Shown: positions 1 to 9,102, counted from the first letter of the stretch. The stretch: 64,000 nucleotides of DNA from Sulfurimicrobium sp963741495 (GCA_963741495.1 CAVUID010000013.1:132566-196565), one strand, 5' to 3'. Notes: generated by a model not told the origin, from the sequence alone. Numbers and translations: made by a program.

Positions 1-1209
1 GTCTAGCCTGGAGACCAGCTTCGCCGTCACATTCTGCCGTTCGAGATCCAGTTCGGCCGAGCCGGTGATATCCAGATTCATCCCGCCCTTGGGTATTTTC
101 CCAGCATTTGCTTCAAGATGGGCCTTGATTTCGCTCAGGGAAAAACGCCTGTTTTTCCAATTCCCGCTAACCGGCGAAGATAGCTTGCCCTTGTACTCGC
201 CGCTCTCCTGAGAGATGCTCAGATCAAGGTTCAGCATGCCCGCCTTGAACGACTGGCTATCACCGGTCAGTGCTGGCAGATTTGCCACCAGGCCCAACTC
301 CCCCCGAACTTGCTTAACCTTGGCCACCAGGTCGATTTTCTGTGATGCCATCTTGTCTGCCGACCATTCTATTTTTGGCGCCATCAGCCTGACGTCGACG
401 TCATCCTTCCCTTTTTTGCCTGCCACAGCGACAGCAAGATTCTCCGCCAGCAACGCGCCTGCGCTCTGGTCATATGCCAGATCGCCCTTTATCCCAACAG
501 CCAGATCGCTCAGATCGGCGGCTTCGCCTGTAATTTCCAGATTCAGGCCGCGGAGCGCAAAATGTTTTGCATTGGTGTCGAATGTCAGTTCCGTCTGCAT
601 CTTTACATCCGCCTTGATGTGCGGACTATCCCCACGCAGGATGAAGCCGAGTTCCGCCCGGGTCGGTCTAGCGTTCACCAGACGACCCGTTGCGAGCTCG
701 ATCTGGTTCAGCGCAAACTGGCGCCCGGCCATTTCATCCTTGAAAGTCAGCTCGCTTTGACTGATTTTCACGCTATCTATATCGAATTTGAGCTGCTTAT
801 CTTCCTCTTCCTTCTCCAGGAGATCGTCAAAGTTGGTACTGCCATCCTTGAAACGCACCAGACTGGCGCGGACACCATCCACCCGCACCTGATCCACCAC
901 CAGCTCATTTTTCAGCAAGGGCCACCAGGATAAATACAGGCGCGCACGCTCGATGGCTGCAAACTCCTTGTCGGACTGAAATTCGCTGATGGATGCGCGT
1001 CCCAGGTCAAAGCCCAGCTTGGGGAAAAAAGCCAGCTTGATATCACCCGCCAGCGTCAGGGTTCGCTGCTTCTTGTCCTTCACCATCTGGATGATTTGCG
1101 GCTTGTAGTCATTGGGATTGATGAGCAGTGAGGCCGTAACCAGCAACAACGCAAAGAGGAACGCCACACCGGCAACGGCTGCAAGGCTGTACTTAAGATA
1201 ACGGTTCAT
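1..1209 (-). CDS. AsmA family protein (3' end beyond the window)
   Basis: Partial minus-strand gene: ATG at 1207-1209, about 403 codons visible, and the C-terminus lies left of base 1. The protein begins with one uncleaved-looking membrane segment (residues about 6-30), followed by an INPNDYKPQI stretch and a long beta-rich domain with an IERARLYLSWWPLL segment, all typical of AsmA N-terminal domains. AsmA-family proteins are inner-membrane anchored with a large periplasmic domain and are linked to phospholipid traffic and outer-membrane homeostasis; that role is family knowledge, not seen here. It is divergent from mraZ, with about 380 bp between the starts. Full length and exact subfamily cannot be judged. 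Confidence 0.85.
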   Translation of the reverse strand, partial: MNRYLKYSLAAVAGVAFLFALLLVTASLLINPNDYKPQIIQMVKDKKQRTLTLAGDIKLAFFPKLGFDLGRASISEFQSDKEFAAIERARLYLSWWPLLKNELVVDQVRVDGVRASLVRFKDGSTNFDDLLEKEEEDKQLKFDIDSVKISQSELTFKDEMAGRQFALNQIELATGRLVNARPTRAELGFILRGDSPHIKADVKMQTELTFDTNAKHFALRGLNLEITGEAADLSDLAVGIKGDLAYDQSAGALLAENLAVAVAGKKGKDDVDVRLMAPKIEWSADKMASQKIDLVAKVKQVRGELGLVANLPALTGDSQSFKAGMLNLDLSISQESGEYKGKLSSPVSGNWKNRRFSLSEIKAHLEANAGKIPKGGMNLDITGSAELDLERQNVTAKLVSRLD

Positions 1210-1494
1210 AAAATCTGCCCGAAAAGCGTGGTGAAAAACAACATTGACCATAGCGCAGGCAGCAGTCAAAGACAAGCGGCACGCCCGGCAGTTGGAAAAA
1301 TGGCCTATTGGTCACGCTGGCCTTCATTACACCTTCAAAGCAAACCAAGCTTTCACTTCTGGCCTGGGTCGACGCCCAACCTAACAATCAACTTTCACTG
1401 TTTTACGTATCTCCTTATTTCTAAAGCATATAAATTTTAGTTCACCTTTTTCGCCTAAGCCTTTGTCGCGTAAGAGAAAAGCCCCTTTTTAAGC

Positions 1495-1523
1495 TTGACC
1501 ATGCCTGTTTTTTTATCTATAGT
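1495..1523 (+). promoter_or_regulatory. Sigma70-type promoter of the dcw cluster
   Basis: TTGACC at 1495-1500, a 17-bp spacer and TATAGT at 1518-1523 form a near-consensus housekeeping promoter about 70 bp upstream of the mraZ start. It is positioned like the Pmra promoter of other proteobacteria, which feeds much of the dcw cluster. The rest of 1210-1494 shows no gene. Confidence 0.8.
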
Positions 1524-1557
1524 GGGAAAAAGTGGTGGACAGTGGGTTTTTGTGGGA
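1523..1557 (+). promoter_or_regulatory. MraZ-binding repeat array (four TGGGN-type boxes)
   Basis: Boxes start at 1523 (TGGGA), 1533 (TGGTG, degenerate), 1543 (TGGGT) and 1553 (TGGGA), exactly 10 bp apart. In E. coli and Mollicutes, MraZ binds direct TGGGN-like repeats with 10-bp periodicity between its own promoter and gene. Here the first box overlaps the last base of the -10 element, which predicts autorepression. Confidence 0.8.
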
Positions 1558-1591
1558 GAACCCGGCTAAAACTACAGCGCAAAGGGGTGCC

Positions 1592-2038
1592 ATGTTTCGC
1601 GGTGTTGCAACATTAAATCTGGACAGCAAGGGAAGATTGGCAGTGCCGTCCAGGCACCGCGATTTTCTTCAGTCCTATTGCGCCGGGCGCCTCATCGTCA
1701 CGGCCGACCCCGGCAAGTGCCTGCTCATCTACCCTCTGCCCGACTGGGAGCCCATCGAGAAGAAGCTCAACAGCCTGTCCAGTTTCAATCCGCAAACCCG
1801 TAGCCTGCAACGCCTTCTGGTTGGTAATGCCAGCGATGTCGACCTGGATAGCGCCGGGCGCATCCTGGTGCCGCCCCCTTTGCGCCAGTTCGCCCATCTG
1901 GAAAAGAGCGTGGTACTGGTAGGCCAGGGCAACAAATTCGAATTGTGGGACGAAGAACAATGGAACCAGCAGCTTGCTGAAGCGCTGGTGTTCCGCGATG
2001 GCGGCATACCGCCAGAACTGGAAGGTTTCTCGCTGTGA
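1592..2038 (+). CDS. mraZ: Transcriptional regulator MraZ
   Basis: A 148-residue protein starting MFRGVATLNLDSKGRLAVPS. It has the two tandem SpoVT-AbrB-like halves of MraZ, each with a D-x-KGR / D-x-AGR signature (DSKGRLAVPS near residue 10, DSAGRILVPP near residue 90). MraZ forms oligomeric rings, binds the TGGGN repeats upstream of itself and represses the dcw cluster. The frame opens 20 codons earlier at 1532, but ATG 1592 matches the family N-terminus and has AAGGGG upstream at 1582-1587. Its stop overlaps the GTG of rsmH (GTGA). Confidence 0.95.
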   Translation: MFRGVATLNLDSKGRLAVPSRHRDFLQSYCAGRLIVTADPGKCLLIYPLPDWEPIEKKLNSLSSFNPQTRSLQRLLVGNASDVDLDSAGRILVPPPLRQFAHLEKSVVLVGQGNKFELWDEEQWNQQLAEALVFRDGGIPPELEGFSL

Positions 2039-3036
2039 GCAAGCCCCTCTCCCCCAGCCCTCTCCCGCGAGCGGGCGAGGGGGACGCAGAATCGCTGCGC
2101 GATCCCGGAATCAGGCAGCACGTCACCGTTCTGCTCGATGAGGCCGTGGAAGCGCTGAACATCCAGCCCGGTGGCGTTTATGTGGATGGCACCTTTGGGC
2201 GCGGCGGGCATAGCCGGCTGATCCTGGAAAGGCTGGGCAAGGATGGAAGGCTGATTGCGCTGGACCGCGATCCAGCGGCAGTAGAAACGGCGCGGGCCAT
2301 TTCGGACCCGCGTTTTTGCATCTGTCACAGCAGTTTTGCCGGTATGGCGCAGGCCTTGCTGCAGCTGGGCGTAAACAAGGTGGATGGCATTCTGCTGGAC
2401 CTGGGCGTTTCATCACCCCAGCTGGATGAAGGGGAGCGCGGCTTCAGTTTCCGTTTTGACGGCCCACTGGATATGCGCATGGATACGAGCAAGGGGCAAA
2501 CCGCGGCGGAATGGCTGGCGCAGGTGCCGGAAGATGAACTGAGGGAGGTCATCAAAAGCTATGGTGAAGAACGGTTTGCTAAACAGATTGCAAGAGCGGT
2601 TGTTGCGGCGCGAGAGGGAGGGTCACTCTCTACTACACGACAGCTTGCCCAGGTCGTGGCAAAGGCGGTTCCCCGGCGCGAGCCAGGCCAGGACCCGGCG
2701 ACGCGTACCTTTCAGGCTATACGGATTTTCCTCAATCAGGAACTTGAGGAACTATCGCTAGTGCTGCCTCAGTGCATGGATCTGCTCGTGCCTCACGGAC
2801 GGCTGGTGGTGATCAGCTTCCACTCGCTGGAAGACCGAATCACCAAGCGCTTCATGCAGGGCGAAGCCAACCGCGACACCCTGCCCTCTCGCCTGCCGGT
2901 GCGCGCCAGCGATCTGCCGCAGCCACGTCTCCATCTGGCCGGCAAGGCGCGTCGCCCGTCAAGCGCCGAAGTGGCAGCCAACCCCCGCAGCCGTAGCGCC
3001 GTGATGCGTGTAGCCGAGCGCAGCGAGGAGGCGTAA
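2035..3036 (+). CDS. rsmH: 16S rRNA (cytosine(1402)-N(4))-methyltransferase RsmH
   Basis: S-adenosylmethionine-dependent methylase that N4-methylates C1402 of 16S rRNA in the P site (formerly MraW). SAM motif GTFGRGGHS is near residue 50, LLDLGVSSPQLD and RGFSFRFDGPLDMRMD are family signatures, and the C-terminal region has VISFHSLEDRITKRFM. Translation starts at GTG 2035, overlapping the mraZ stop. The first 20 or so residues are extra relative to the family and are encoded by a GC-rich inverted repeat (2044-2083); the family core begins near HVTVLLDEAVEAL. It overlaps the ftsL start by one base. Confidence 0.95.
   Translation: MSKPLSPSPLPRAGEGDAESLRDPGIRQHVTVLLDEAVEALNIQPGGVYVDGTFGRGGHSRLILERLGKDGRLIALDRDPAAVETARAISDPRFCICHSSFAGMAQALLQLGVNKVDGILLDLGVSSPQLDEGERGFSFRFDGPLDMRMDTSKGQTAAEWLAQVPEDELREVIKSYGEERFAKQIARAVVAAREGGSLSTTRQLAQVVAKAVPRREPGQDPATRTFQAIRIFLNQELEELSLVLPQCMDLLVPHGRLVVISFHSLEDRITKRFMQGEANRDTLPSRLPVRASDLPQPRLHLAGKARRPSSAEVAANPRSRSAVMRVAERSEEA
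2044..2083. repeat. GC-rich palindromic repeat inside the rsmH N-terminal codons
   Basis: CCCTCTCCCGC at 2058-2068 is followed by GAG and CGGGCGAGGGGG, giving an imperfect hairpin preceded by another CCTCTCCCCC. This type of CTCTCCC/GGGAGAG palindrome occurs dispersed and usually intergenic in many proteobacterial genomes. Here it is translated as the non-conserved start of RsmH. Confidence 0.6.
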
Positions 3037-3323
3037 TGATTAAACTGAACCTGTTGCTGATGATCATAGCAAGCGCATGTGCCATGGGAGTAATCACTTC
3101 CCAGCACAAGGCGCGCACGCTGTTTGTCGATTTGCAGCAGGAACAGTCTCTGGCCAGGCAGATGGAAGTGGAATGGGGGCAGCTGCAACTCGAGCAGAGC
3201 ACCTGGGCCATGCATGCCCGGATCGAAAAAATTGCCTCCAGTCATCTTCAGATGCGCGTACCCGACCCTGCAAAAATTCAGGTTGTTCCACTCCTGCCAC
3301 CAGTGCGCGGCGTGGCGCCATGA
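3036..3323 (+). CDS. ftsL: Cell division protein FtsL
   Basis: A 95-residue bitopic protein with one membrane segment at residues 3-20 and a short periplasmic coiled-coil region (LQQEQSLARQMEVEWGQLQLE). FtsL links FtsQ and FtsB to FtsW/FtsI in the divisome. The sequence is poorly conserved in the family, so the call rests on size, topology and its place between rsmH and ftsI. ATG overlaps the rsmH stop (TAATG), and the 3' end overlaps ftsI by four bases. Confidence 0.9.
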   Translation: MIKLNLLLMIIASACAMGVITSQHKARTLFVDLQQEQSLARQMEVEWGQLQLEQSTWAMHARIEKIASSHLQMRVPDPAKIQVVPLLPPVRGVAP

Positions 3324-5047
3324 GCCTGACCACTTCCACGACACGGGTTCATCTCCCGCTGTGGCGCGCATGGTTGGTCGTCGCCCTTTTGCTGCTGTGG
3401 TTTGTGGCGCTGCTGGTGCGTTCGCTCTATCTGCAGGTGCTGAATAACGACTTCCTGGTGCAAAAGGGTGATGCGCGCTACAGCCGGGTAATTGAAATTT
3501 CCGCCCATCGCGGCATGATTACCGACCGCCACGGCGAGCCGCTGGCCATCAGCACGCCGGTCGAGTCTGTCTGGGCCAGCCCGCAGGACATCGAACTGAG
3601 CGCGGAAAAAAAGCAGCAGCTGGCCAGGTTGCTGGATATGAGTAAAACCGAAATCGACAAGCGCCTCGCAAACTCCAGCAAGGAATTTGCCTATCTCAAG
3701 CGCGGACTCCCGCCCGAGCAGGCGGCGAAGGTCATGGAACTGGGTATTCCCGGCGTATTCCTGCAGCGTGGATATCGCCGCTATTACCCGGCCGGAGATG
3801 TGACAGCACATGTCCTTGGCTTCACCGGCGTTGATGACAACGGCCAGGAAGGCCTGGAGCTGACCTACCAGAAATGGCTCGCCGGCCAGGTTGGCAGCCG
3901 CCGCGTCATCAAGGACCGCCCGGGCCACATCATCGAGGACGTGGAAAGCATCAAAACGCCCCAGGAAGGGCGCAATCTGGCCCTGAGCATCGACCGAAAA
4001 ATCCAGTATCTGGCATTCCGCGAACTCAAGGCGGCGGTTGATCAGCACCACGCCAAGGCTGGCGCCATCGTGGTGCTGGACGCCAAGACAGGGGAGATTC
4101 TGGCGCTGGCCAACCTGCCCTCCTACAACCCCAACAACCGGGTCAAACTGAATCGCAACAACACCCGCAACCGTAGCATCACCGACATCTTCGAACCTGG
4201 CTCGACCATGAAGCCGATCACCATCGCGGCTGCGCTGGAGACGGGAAAATTCACCTCAGAAAGCCGCATCGAAACCACGCCCGGACATTTTTCCATTGGC
4301 CCGGCAACGATTCGCGATGCGCACCCCCAGGGCGTAATCAGCGTGGCCCAGGTCATCCAGAAGTCCAGCAATGTCGGCTCGGCCAAGATGGCACTCACCC
4401 TTCAGCCAGAATATCTGTGGGGCGTTTTCAACCACATGGGGTTCGGCCAGTTGCCGCGCAGCGGCTTTCCCGGCGAGGCAAGCGGCAAGGTCCGCCCCTA
4501 CAAGACCTGGCGCCCCATCGAGCAGGCCACCATGTCTTACGGCCACGGCATTTCAGTCAGCCTGCTGCAACTGGCGCGTGCCTACACCGTGTTCGCCAGC
4601 GACGGCGAGCTGAAGCCGCTTTCCATGCTCAAGCTCGAAGAAATGCCGGCAGGTGAGCGCGTGTTCTCGCCACAGACGGCTCGAGAAGTACGGGCCATGC
4701 TGGAACTGGTGGTACAGCCCGGCGGCACCGCGCCCAAGGCGCGCATCACCGGCTATCGCGCCGCCGGCAAGACCGGCACGGCGCACAAGCAGGAAGGCAA
4801 TGGTTATGCCGCAGACAGATACGTTTCCTCCTTTGTCGGCTTCGCGCCGGCATCCGACCCGCGCCTCATTATTGCCGTCATGATCGACGAGCCGAGCAAC
4901 GGCCAGTATTACGGCGGCACAGTCGCCGCCCCGGTATTCAGCAATGTCATGGGCGGCGCGCTGCGCATGCTATCCGTGCCACTTGACGCTCCCACCACCA
5001 ACACCCTGCTGCCGGATGATGCACCGGAAGTGAAGGAGATGGTATGA
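3320..5047 (+). CDS. ftsI: Peptidoglycan D,D-transpeptidase FtsI (PBP3)
   Basis: 575 residues from ATG 3320 (ATGA overlap with ftsL). A short cytoplasmic tail and one membrane anchor (residues about 14-36) precede a class B PBP dimerisation domain and the transpeptidase domain. The active-site motifs are all present: GSTMKP (SxxK), SSN (SxN) and AGKTGTAHK (KTG). FtsI makes septal cross-links together with FtsW. The frame is open further upstream to 3077, but that part is the ftsL gene in another frame. It overlaps murE by four bases. Confidence 0.96.
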   Translation: MSLTTSTTRVHLPLWRAWLVVALLLLWFVALLVRSLYLQVLNNDFLVQKGDARYSRVIEISAHRGMITDRHGEPLAISTPVESVWASPQDIELSAEKKQQLARLLDMSKTEIDKRLANSSKEFAYLKRGLPPEQAAKVMELGIPGVFLQRGYRRYYPAGDVTAHVLGFTGVDDNGQEGLELTYQKWLAGQVGSRRVIKDRPGHIIEDVESIKTPQEGRNLALSIDRKIQYLAFRELKAAVDQHHAKAGAIVVLDAKTGEILALANLPSYNPNNRVKLNRNNTRNRSITDIFEPGSTMKPITIAAALETGKFTSESRIETTPGHFSIGPATIRDAHPQGVISVAQVIQKSSNVGSAKMALTLQPEYLWGVFNHMGFGQLPRSGFPGEASGKVRPYKTWRPIEQATMSYGHGISVSLLQLARAYTVFASDGELKPLSMLKLEEMPAGERVFSPQTAREVRAMLELVVQPGGTAPKARITGYRAAGKTGTAHKQEGNGYAADRYVSSFVGFAPASDPRLIIAVMIDEPSNGQYYGGTVAAPVFSNVMGGALRMLSVPLDAPTTNTLLPDDAPEVKEMV

Positions 5048-6525
5048 GTTCAGCCATCAGCACTCAGCCATCAGCACTCAGCTTCCTGATCGGATGCGGC
5101 ACAAAACGCCTGATTGCGGACAGCCGCAAGATCCAGCCGGGCGATGCGTTTGCAGCCTATCCCGGCGACGAATCCGATGGCCGGAATTTCATTCCCCAGG
5201 CAATCGCGGCCGGAGCCAATGCCGTGCTGTGGGACAGCGATGGCTTCAGCTGGAATGCTGACTGGAAAGCAGCCAATCTTGGCATTGCCGGCTTGCGTCA
5301 GGAAATCGGTGTGATCGCCTCGCATGTCTGCGGCGAGCCTTCGAAGCATCTCTGGACCATCGGCGTCACCGGCACCAATGGCAAAACGTCCTGTTCGCAC
5401 TGGATCGCCCGCTGCCTGTCCGCAAGCGGCAAAAAAACCGCGCTGGTCGGCACGCTGGGCAATGGCTTTCCCGATGCGCTGACACCCTCTGCCAATACCA
5501 CGCCCGATGCGGTGACGCTTCACAGCCTGCTGAAGGAATGCCTGAATCAGGGCGCCAGTGCTATAGCCATGGAGGTTTCCTCCCACGGTCTGCACCAGGG
5601 GCGGGTCAATGGGGTGCATTTCGATGTTGCCCTGCTCACCAATCTGTCGCGCGACCATCTCGACTACCACGGCGACATGGCCAGCTACGCCGCCGCCAAG
5701 GCCACGCTGTTTGGCTGGCCCGGGCTGCAATATGCAGTACTCAACCTGGATGACCCTTTCGGTGTGGAACTGGCCGGCAAACTGGGTTGCAGCGGGGTAA
5801 AAGTGGTCGGTTACAGCTTTGAAGGTGAAACCGAAGGCTGCCAGATGCTGATCAAGGGGCGCAATCTCGCCATGAACGAAAACGGCATGCGCTTCGAAGT
5901 TGCCACACCATGGGGCAAGGCAAATATTTCCAGCGCCATGCTGGGGCGTTTCAACGCATCGAATCTGCTTGGCACGCTGGCGGTGCTGCTGGTCAGCGGC
6001 ATCGCGCTTGAAACCGCAGTGGCTGCGCTGGCCAAGGTCGAGGCCGTCGCCGGTCGGGTGCAGCAATTCGGCGGCGCGGGCAAGCCGCTGGTCGTCGTGG
6101 ATTACGCCCACACCCCGGATGCGCTGGAAAAAGTGCTGCAAACCCTGCGCGAAATCAAAACAGCCGGGAGCCGCCTGATCTGCATATTCGGCTGCGGCGG
6201 CAACCGCGACAAGGGCAAGCGCCCGCTCATGGGCGCTGTCGCCACGAATCTTGCAGACAAGGCCATCGTCACCAGCGACAACCCGCGCAACGAAGAGCCG
6301 CGCACCATCATTGACGACATTGTTGCCGGCATGGGTGCGAATTTTCACATCGAGGAAGACCGCGCGGCCGCCATCAGCCAGACCATTCGCCAGGCCAGGC
6401 CAGGCGACATCGTGCTGATCGCAGGCAAGGGACATGAAGACTATCAGGAGATCAAGGGCGTGAAATTGCCATTCAGCGATGCCGAAGTGGCACAACGGGT
6501 ATTGCAGGAGTATCAGCCATGCTGA
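5044..6525 (+). CDS. murE: UDP-N-acetylmuramoyl-L-alanyl-D-glutamate--2,6-diaminopimelate ligase
   Basis: Cytoplasmic ATP-dependent ligase adding the third stem-peptide residue. It has P-loop GVTGTNGKTSCS (about residue 113), the Mur central domain, and a SDNPRNEEP motif whose DNPR marks meso-diaminopimelate rather than lysine specificity. 493 residues, of normal size. The first dozen residues (MSSAISTQPSALS) are low-complexity and come from a 7-bp repeat (5051-5082); family similarity starts at about residue 13. ATG overlaps the ftsI stop, and the 3' end overlaps murF by seven bases. Confidence 0.96.
   Translation: MSSAISTQPSALSFLIGCGTKRLIADSRKIQPGDAFAAYPGDESDGRNFIPQAIAAGANAVLWDSDGFSWNADWKAANLGIAGLRQEIGVIASHVCGEPSKHLWTIGVTGTNGKTSCSHWIARCLSASGKKTALVGTLGNGFPDALTPSANTTPDAVTLHSLLKECLNQGASAIAMEVSSHGLHQGRVNGVHFDVALLTNLSRDHLDYHGDMASYAAAKATLFGWPGLQYAVLNLDDPFGVELAGKLGCSGVKVVGYSFEGETEGCQMLIKGRNLAMNENGMRFEVATPWGKANISSAMLGRFNASNLLGTLAVLLVSGIALETAVAALAKVEAVAGRVQQFGGAGKPLVVVDYAHTPDALEKVLQTLREIKTAGSRLICIFGCGGNRDKGKRPLMGAVATNLADKAIVTSDNPRNEEPRTIIDDIVAGMGANFHIEEDRAAAISQTIRQARPGDIVLIAGKGHEDYQEIKGVKLPFSDAEVAQRVLQEYQPC
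5051..5082. repeat. Heptanucleotide repeat, four to five units, in murE start
   Basis: CAGCCAT, CAGCACT, CAGCCAT, CAGCACT, CAGC: consecutive 7-bp units sharing a TCAGC core. They are translated as part of the non-conserved MurE N-terminus. Same family as the repeats at 7875, 9427, 11672, 14726, 15107 and 45963. Confidence 0.85.
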
Positions 6526-7892
6526 CCCTGAAACAGGCCGCGGCCGCCATCGGCGCAAACACACGGGGAAAAGACGTGACTTTCACCGCGGTCACGACCG
6601 ATAGCCGCGCCGTGGCGGCAGGCGATCTGTTTGTCGCGCTCAAGGGTGAGCGCTTTGATGCGCACGACTTCGTCGGCAGGGCCATCGCACAAGGCGCGGT
6701 AGCTGCGCTGGTGACACAGACACAAGCCGAAAAACATGCGGACGAATGGAAAGATCTGCCGCTGATCCTGGTCGAAGACACGCGCCTGGCCCTGGGAAAA
6801 CTGGCCGCATTCTGGCGCAGCCAGCAGTCCATCAAGCTGGCCGCCATCACCGGCAGCAACGGCAAGACCACGGTCAAGGAAATGCTCGCCGCCATCCTGC
6901 GCGAAGCCGCCGGACAGGATGGCGTGCTGGCGACCGAGGGCAATTTCAACAACGATATCGGCATGCCCCTGACCCTGCTGAAACTGCGGGCTCAACACAA
7001 ATTTGCCGTGATCGAAATGGGCATGAATCACCCCGGCGAAATCGATTATCTGACAAAAATTGCCCGCCCCGACGTGGCGCTGATCAACAATGCGGGCGCC
7101 GCCCATCTGGCAGGCCTCGGCAGCGTGGAAGCCGTGGCACGCGCCAAGGGTGAGATCTTTGCCGGATTGGCCAGCAGCGGGGTCGCCGTGATCAATGCCG
7201 ATGACGCTTTTGCCGCCTTGTGGAAAAAGCTGGCCAGCGATCACGCCATCATCGAATTCGGACTGGACCAGCCGGTTCAAGTAAGCGCCGCCTGCCAGCT
7301 CGGCGCACTGGGCAGCGAGCTGAAACTGTACACGCCAGCGGGCGAATGCCAGGTAAAGCTGCCGGTTCCGGGAATGCACAACGTGCGCAACGCACTTGCT
7401 GCGACGGCAGCCGCATGTGCGCTGGGTATCAGCAACGAGACCATTGCCGCCGGCCTGCAAAAATTCACCGCTGTCAAAGGCCGTCTCCAGCGCAAACCCG
7501 GCCTGCACGGTGCAACCCTGATCGACGACACCTACAACGCCAACCCGGCATCGGTCAAAGCGGCGATCGCCGTACTCGCCAGCATGCCGGGTAAAAAAAT
7601 TCTGGTGCTGGGCGACATGGGCGAACTTGGTGCCGATACGCATACGCTGCACCGCGAGCTTGGCGCGACTGCAAAGCAGGCCGGTGTGGACATCCTGCTC
7701 TGCCATGGCGATATCTGCCGCGCAACAGCCGCAGAATTTGGCGCCAATGCCTGGTTTTTCGAACGTATCGAGGAATTGCTGGCCGACCTGGAAAACCTGC
7801 TCGCGCCGGATGTGACGGTACTGGTCAAGGGCTCCCGCTTCATGCAGATGGAACGGGTGGTTAAAAGCTTTGAAGTGAAGAGTGAAAAGTGA
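6519..7892 (+). CDS. murF: UDP-N-acetylmuramoyl-tripeptide--D-alanyl-D-alanine ligase
   Basis: Adds D-Ala-D-Ala to the UDP-MurNAc-tripeptide. 457 residues; ATP-binding GSNGKTTVKEML near residue 110, EMGMNHPGEI in the central domain and DDTYNANPASV in the C-terminal domain. ATG overlaps the end of murE by seven bases. The last residues (EVKSEK) are encoded by GTGAA heptads of the repeat at 7875-7902, so the natural C-terminus may have been replaced by repeat sequence. A roughly 110-bp gap full of inverted heptads separates it from mraY, unusual within this otherwise overlapping cluster. Confidence 0.95.
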   Translation: MLTLKQAAAAIGANTRGKDVTFTAVTTDSRAVAAGDLFVALKGERFDAHDFVGRAIAQGAVAALVTQTQAEKHADEWKDLPLILVEDTRLALGKLAAFWRSQQSIKLAAITGSNGKTTVKEMLAAILREAAGQDGVLATEGNFNNDIGMPLTLLKLRAQHKFAVIEMGMNHPGEIDYLTKIARPDVALINNAGAAHLAGLGSVEAVARAKGEIFAGLASSGVAVINADDAFAALWKKLASDHAIIEFGLDQPVQVSAACQLGALGSELKLYTPAGECQVKLPVPGMHNVRNALAATAAACALGISNETIAAGLQKFTAVKGRLQRKPGLHGATLIDDTYNANPASVKAAIAVLASMPGKKILVLGDMGELGADTHTLHRELGATAKQAGVDILLCHGDICRATAAEFGANAWFFERIEELLADLENLLAPDVTVLVKGSRFMQMERVVKSFEVKSEK

Positions 7893-7984
7893 AGCGTGAA
7901 ATGTACAAACCCGTTGTGAGCATAGCGAGGAGACAGCCGCCTCTGGCACTTCACGCTTCACGCTTCACGCTTCACATTTCACCC
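7875..7984. repeat. Inverted pair of heptanucleotide repeats between murF and mraY
   Basis: Four direct units with a GTGAA core at 7875-7902 (GTGAAGA, GTGAAAA, GTGAAGC, GTGAAAT) face five TTCAC units at 7950-7984 (TTCACGC three times, TTCACAT, TTCACCC). The two arms are complementary and could form a long hairpin around 47 bp of unrelated sequence. The left arm encodes the MurF C-terminus. Confidence 0.85.
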
Positions 7985-8001
7985 CTCGCACTGGAGGCAA
8001 A

Positions 8002-9088
8002 ATGCTATTAGCGCTCGCCCAGTGGCTGGCTGAAGACATCCGCGCTTTCAACGTATTCAACTACATCACCCTGCGCGCGGTGCTGGCGATCCTGACTTCG
8101 CTGCTGATTTCCTTCCTGGTCGGGCCGGCCATGATCCGCAAGCTGACTGCCTATAAAATCGGCCAGTCCGTGCGCACCGACGGCCCGCAAACTCACCTGG
8201 TCAAAAGCGGCACCCCCACCATGGGCGGCGCATTGATCCTGGTCTCCATCAGCATCTCCACCCTGCTCTGGGCCGACCTGAGGAACCATTATGTGTGGGT
8301 GGCCCTGCTCACCACGCTGGGCTTCGGTGCGATCGGCTGGGTCGACGACTACCGCAAGGTGGTACACCGCAATCCCAAGGGATTGTCGGCCAAAGCCAAG
8401 ATGTTCTGGCAGTCGCTGATCGCCATCAGCGTCGCCGCCTATCTTGCCTACAGCGCCAATCTGCCGGTGCATACCGAAATGATCGTGCCCTTCTTCAAAT
8501 CCGTATCCATTCCGCTGGGCGCAGTGGGATTCATGGTGCTGACCTACTTCGTGATCGTCGGCGGCAGCAATGCGGTCAACCTCACCGACGGTCTGGACGG
8601 CCTGGCCATCCTGCCCACGGTCATGGTGGGCGGCGCGCTGGGCATTTTCGCCTATGTCGCCGGCCACTTCTACTTTGCCCGCTATCTCGGTGTTCCGCAC
8701 ATTCCCGGCGCCGGGCGAGCTGATCATCTTCTGCACCGCGCTGGCGGGAGCAGGACTGGGCTTCCTGTGGTTCAACGCCTACCCGGCGGAAGTTTTCATG
8801 GGCGACGTCGGTGCATTGTCGCTGGGCGCCGCGCTCGGCGTGGTGGCGGTGATCGTGCGGCAGGAAATCGTGTTTTTCATCATGGGCGGCGTGTTCGTGG
8901 TGGAAACCCTGTCGGTGATGATCCAGGTGGCCTCGTTCAAGCTCACCGGCAAGCGCGTGTTCCGCATGGCGCCGCTGCATCACCACTATGAGCTGAAAGG
9001 GTGGAAAGAAACCCAGGTGGTGGTCCGCTTCTGGATCATCACCATGATGCTGGTTCTGGTGGGTCTTTCGACCTTGAAATTACGCTAG
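8002..9088 (+). CDS. mraY: Phospho-N-acetylmuramoyl-pentapeptide-transferase MraY (one frameshift)
   Basis: Integral membrane enzyme that makes lipid I from UDP-MurNAc-pentapeptide and undecaprenyl phosphate. The frame from ATG 8002 carries the TPTMGG, DDYRKV and LTDGLDGLA motifs, then shifts at 8713-8715. The remainder (GELIIF, NAYPAEVFMGDVGALSLG, FRMAPLHHHYELKGW) continues in the next frame to the stop at 9088. Removing one G of the GGG at 8713-8715 restores a 361-residue protein of normal MraY length with the expected IPGAGELIIF junction. Because mraY is essential, an over-called base is more likely than a true mutation. SD GGAGG precedes the start. Confidence 0.9.
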
Positions 9089-9102
9089 AAAATATGGGAG
9101 CA

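Noticed and set aside
5071..6564. Long minus-strand open frame antisense to murE (497 codons)
   Set aside because: Codon-position GC bias in a GC-rich genome gives long antisense frames. The plus-strand MurE has all motifs; the antisense product has none.
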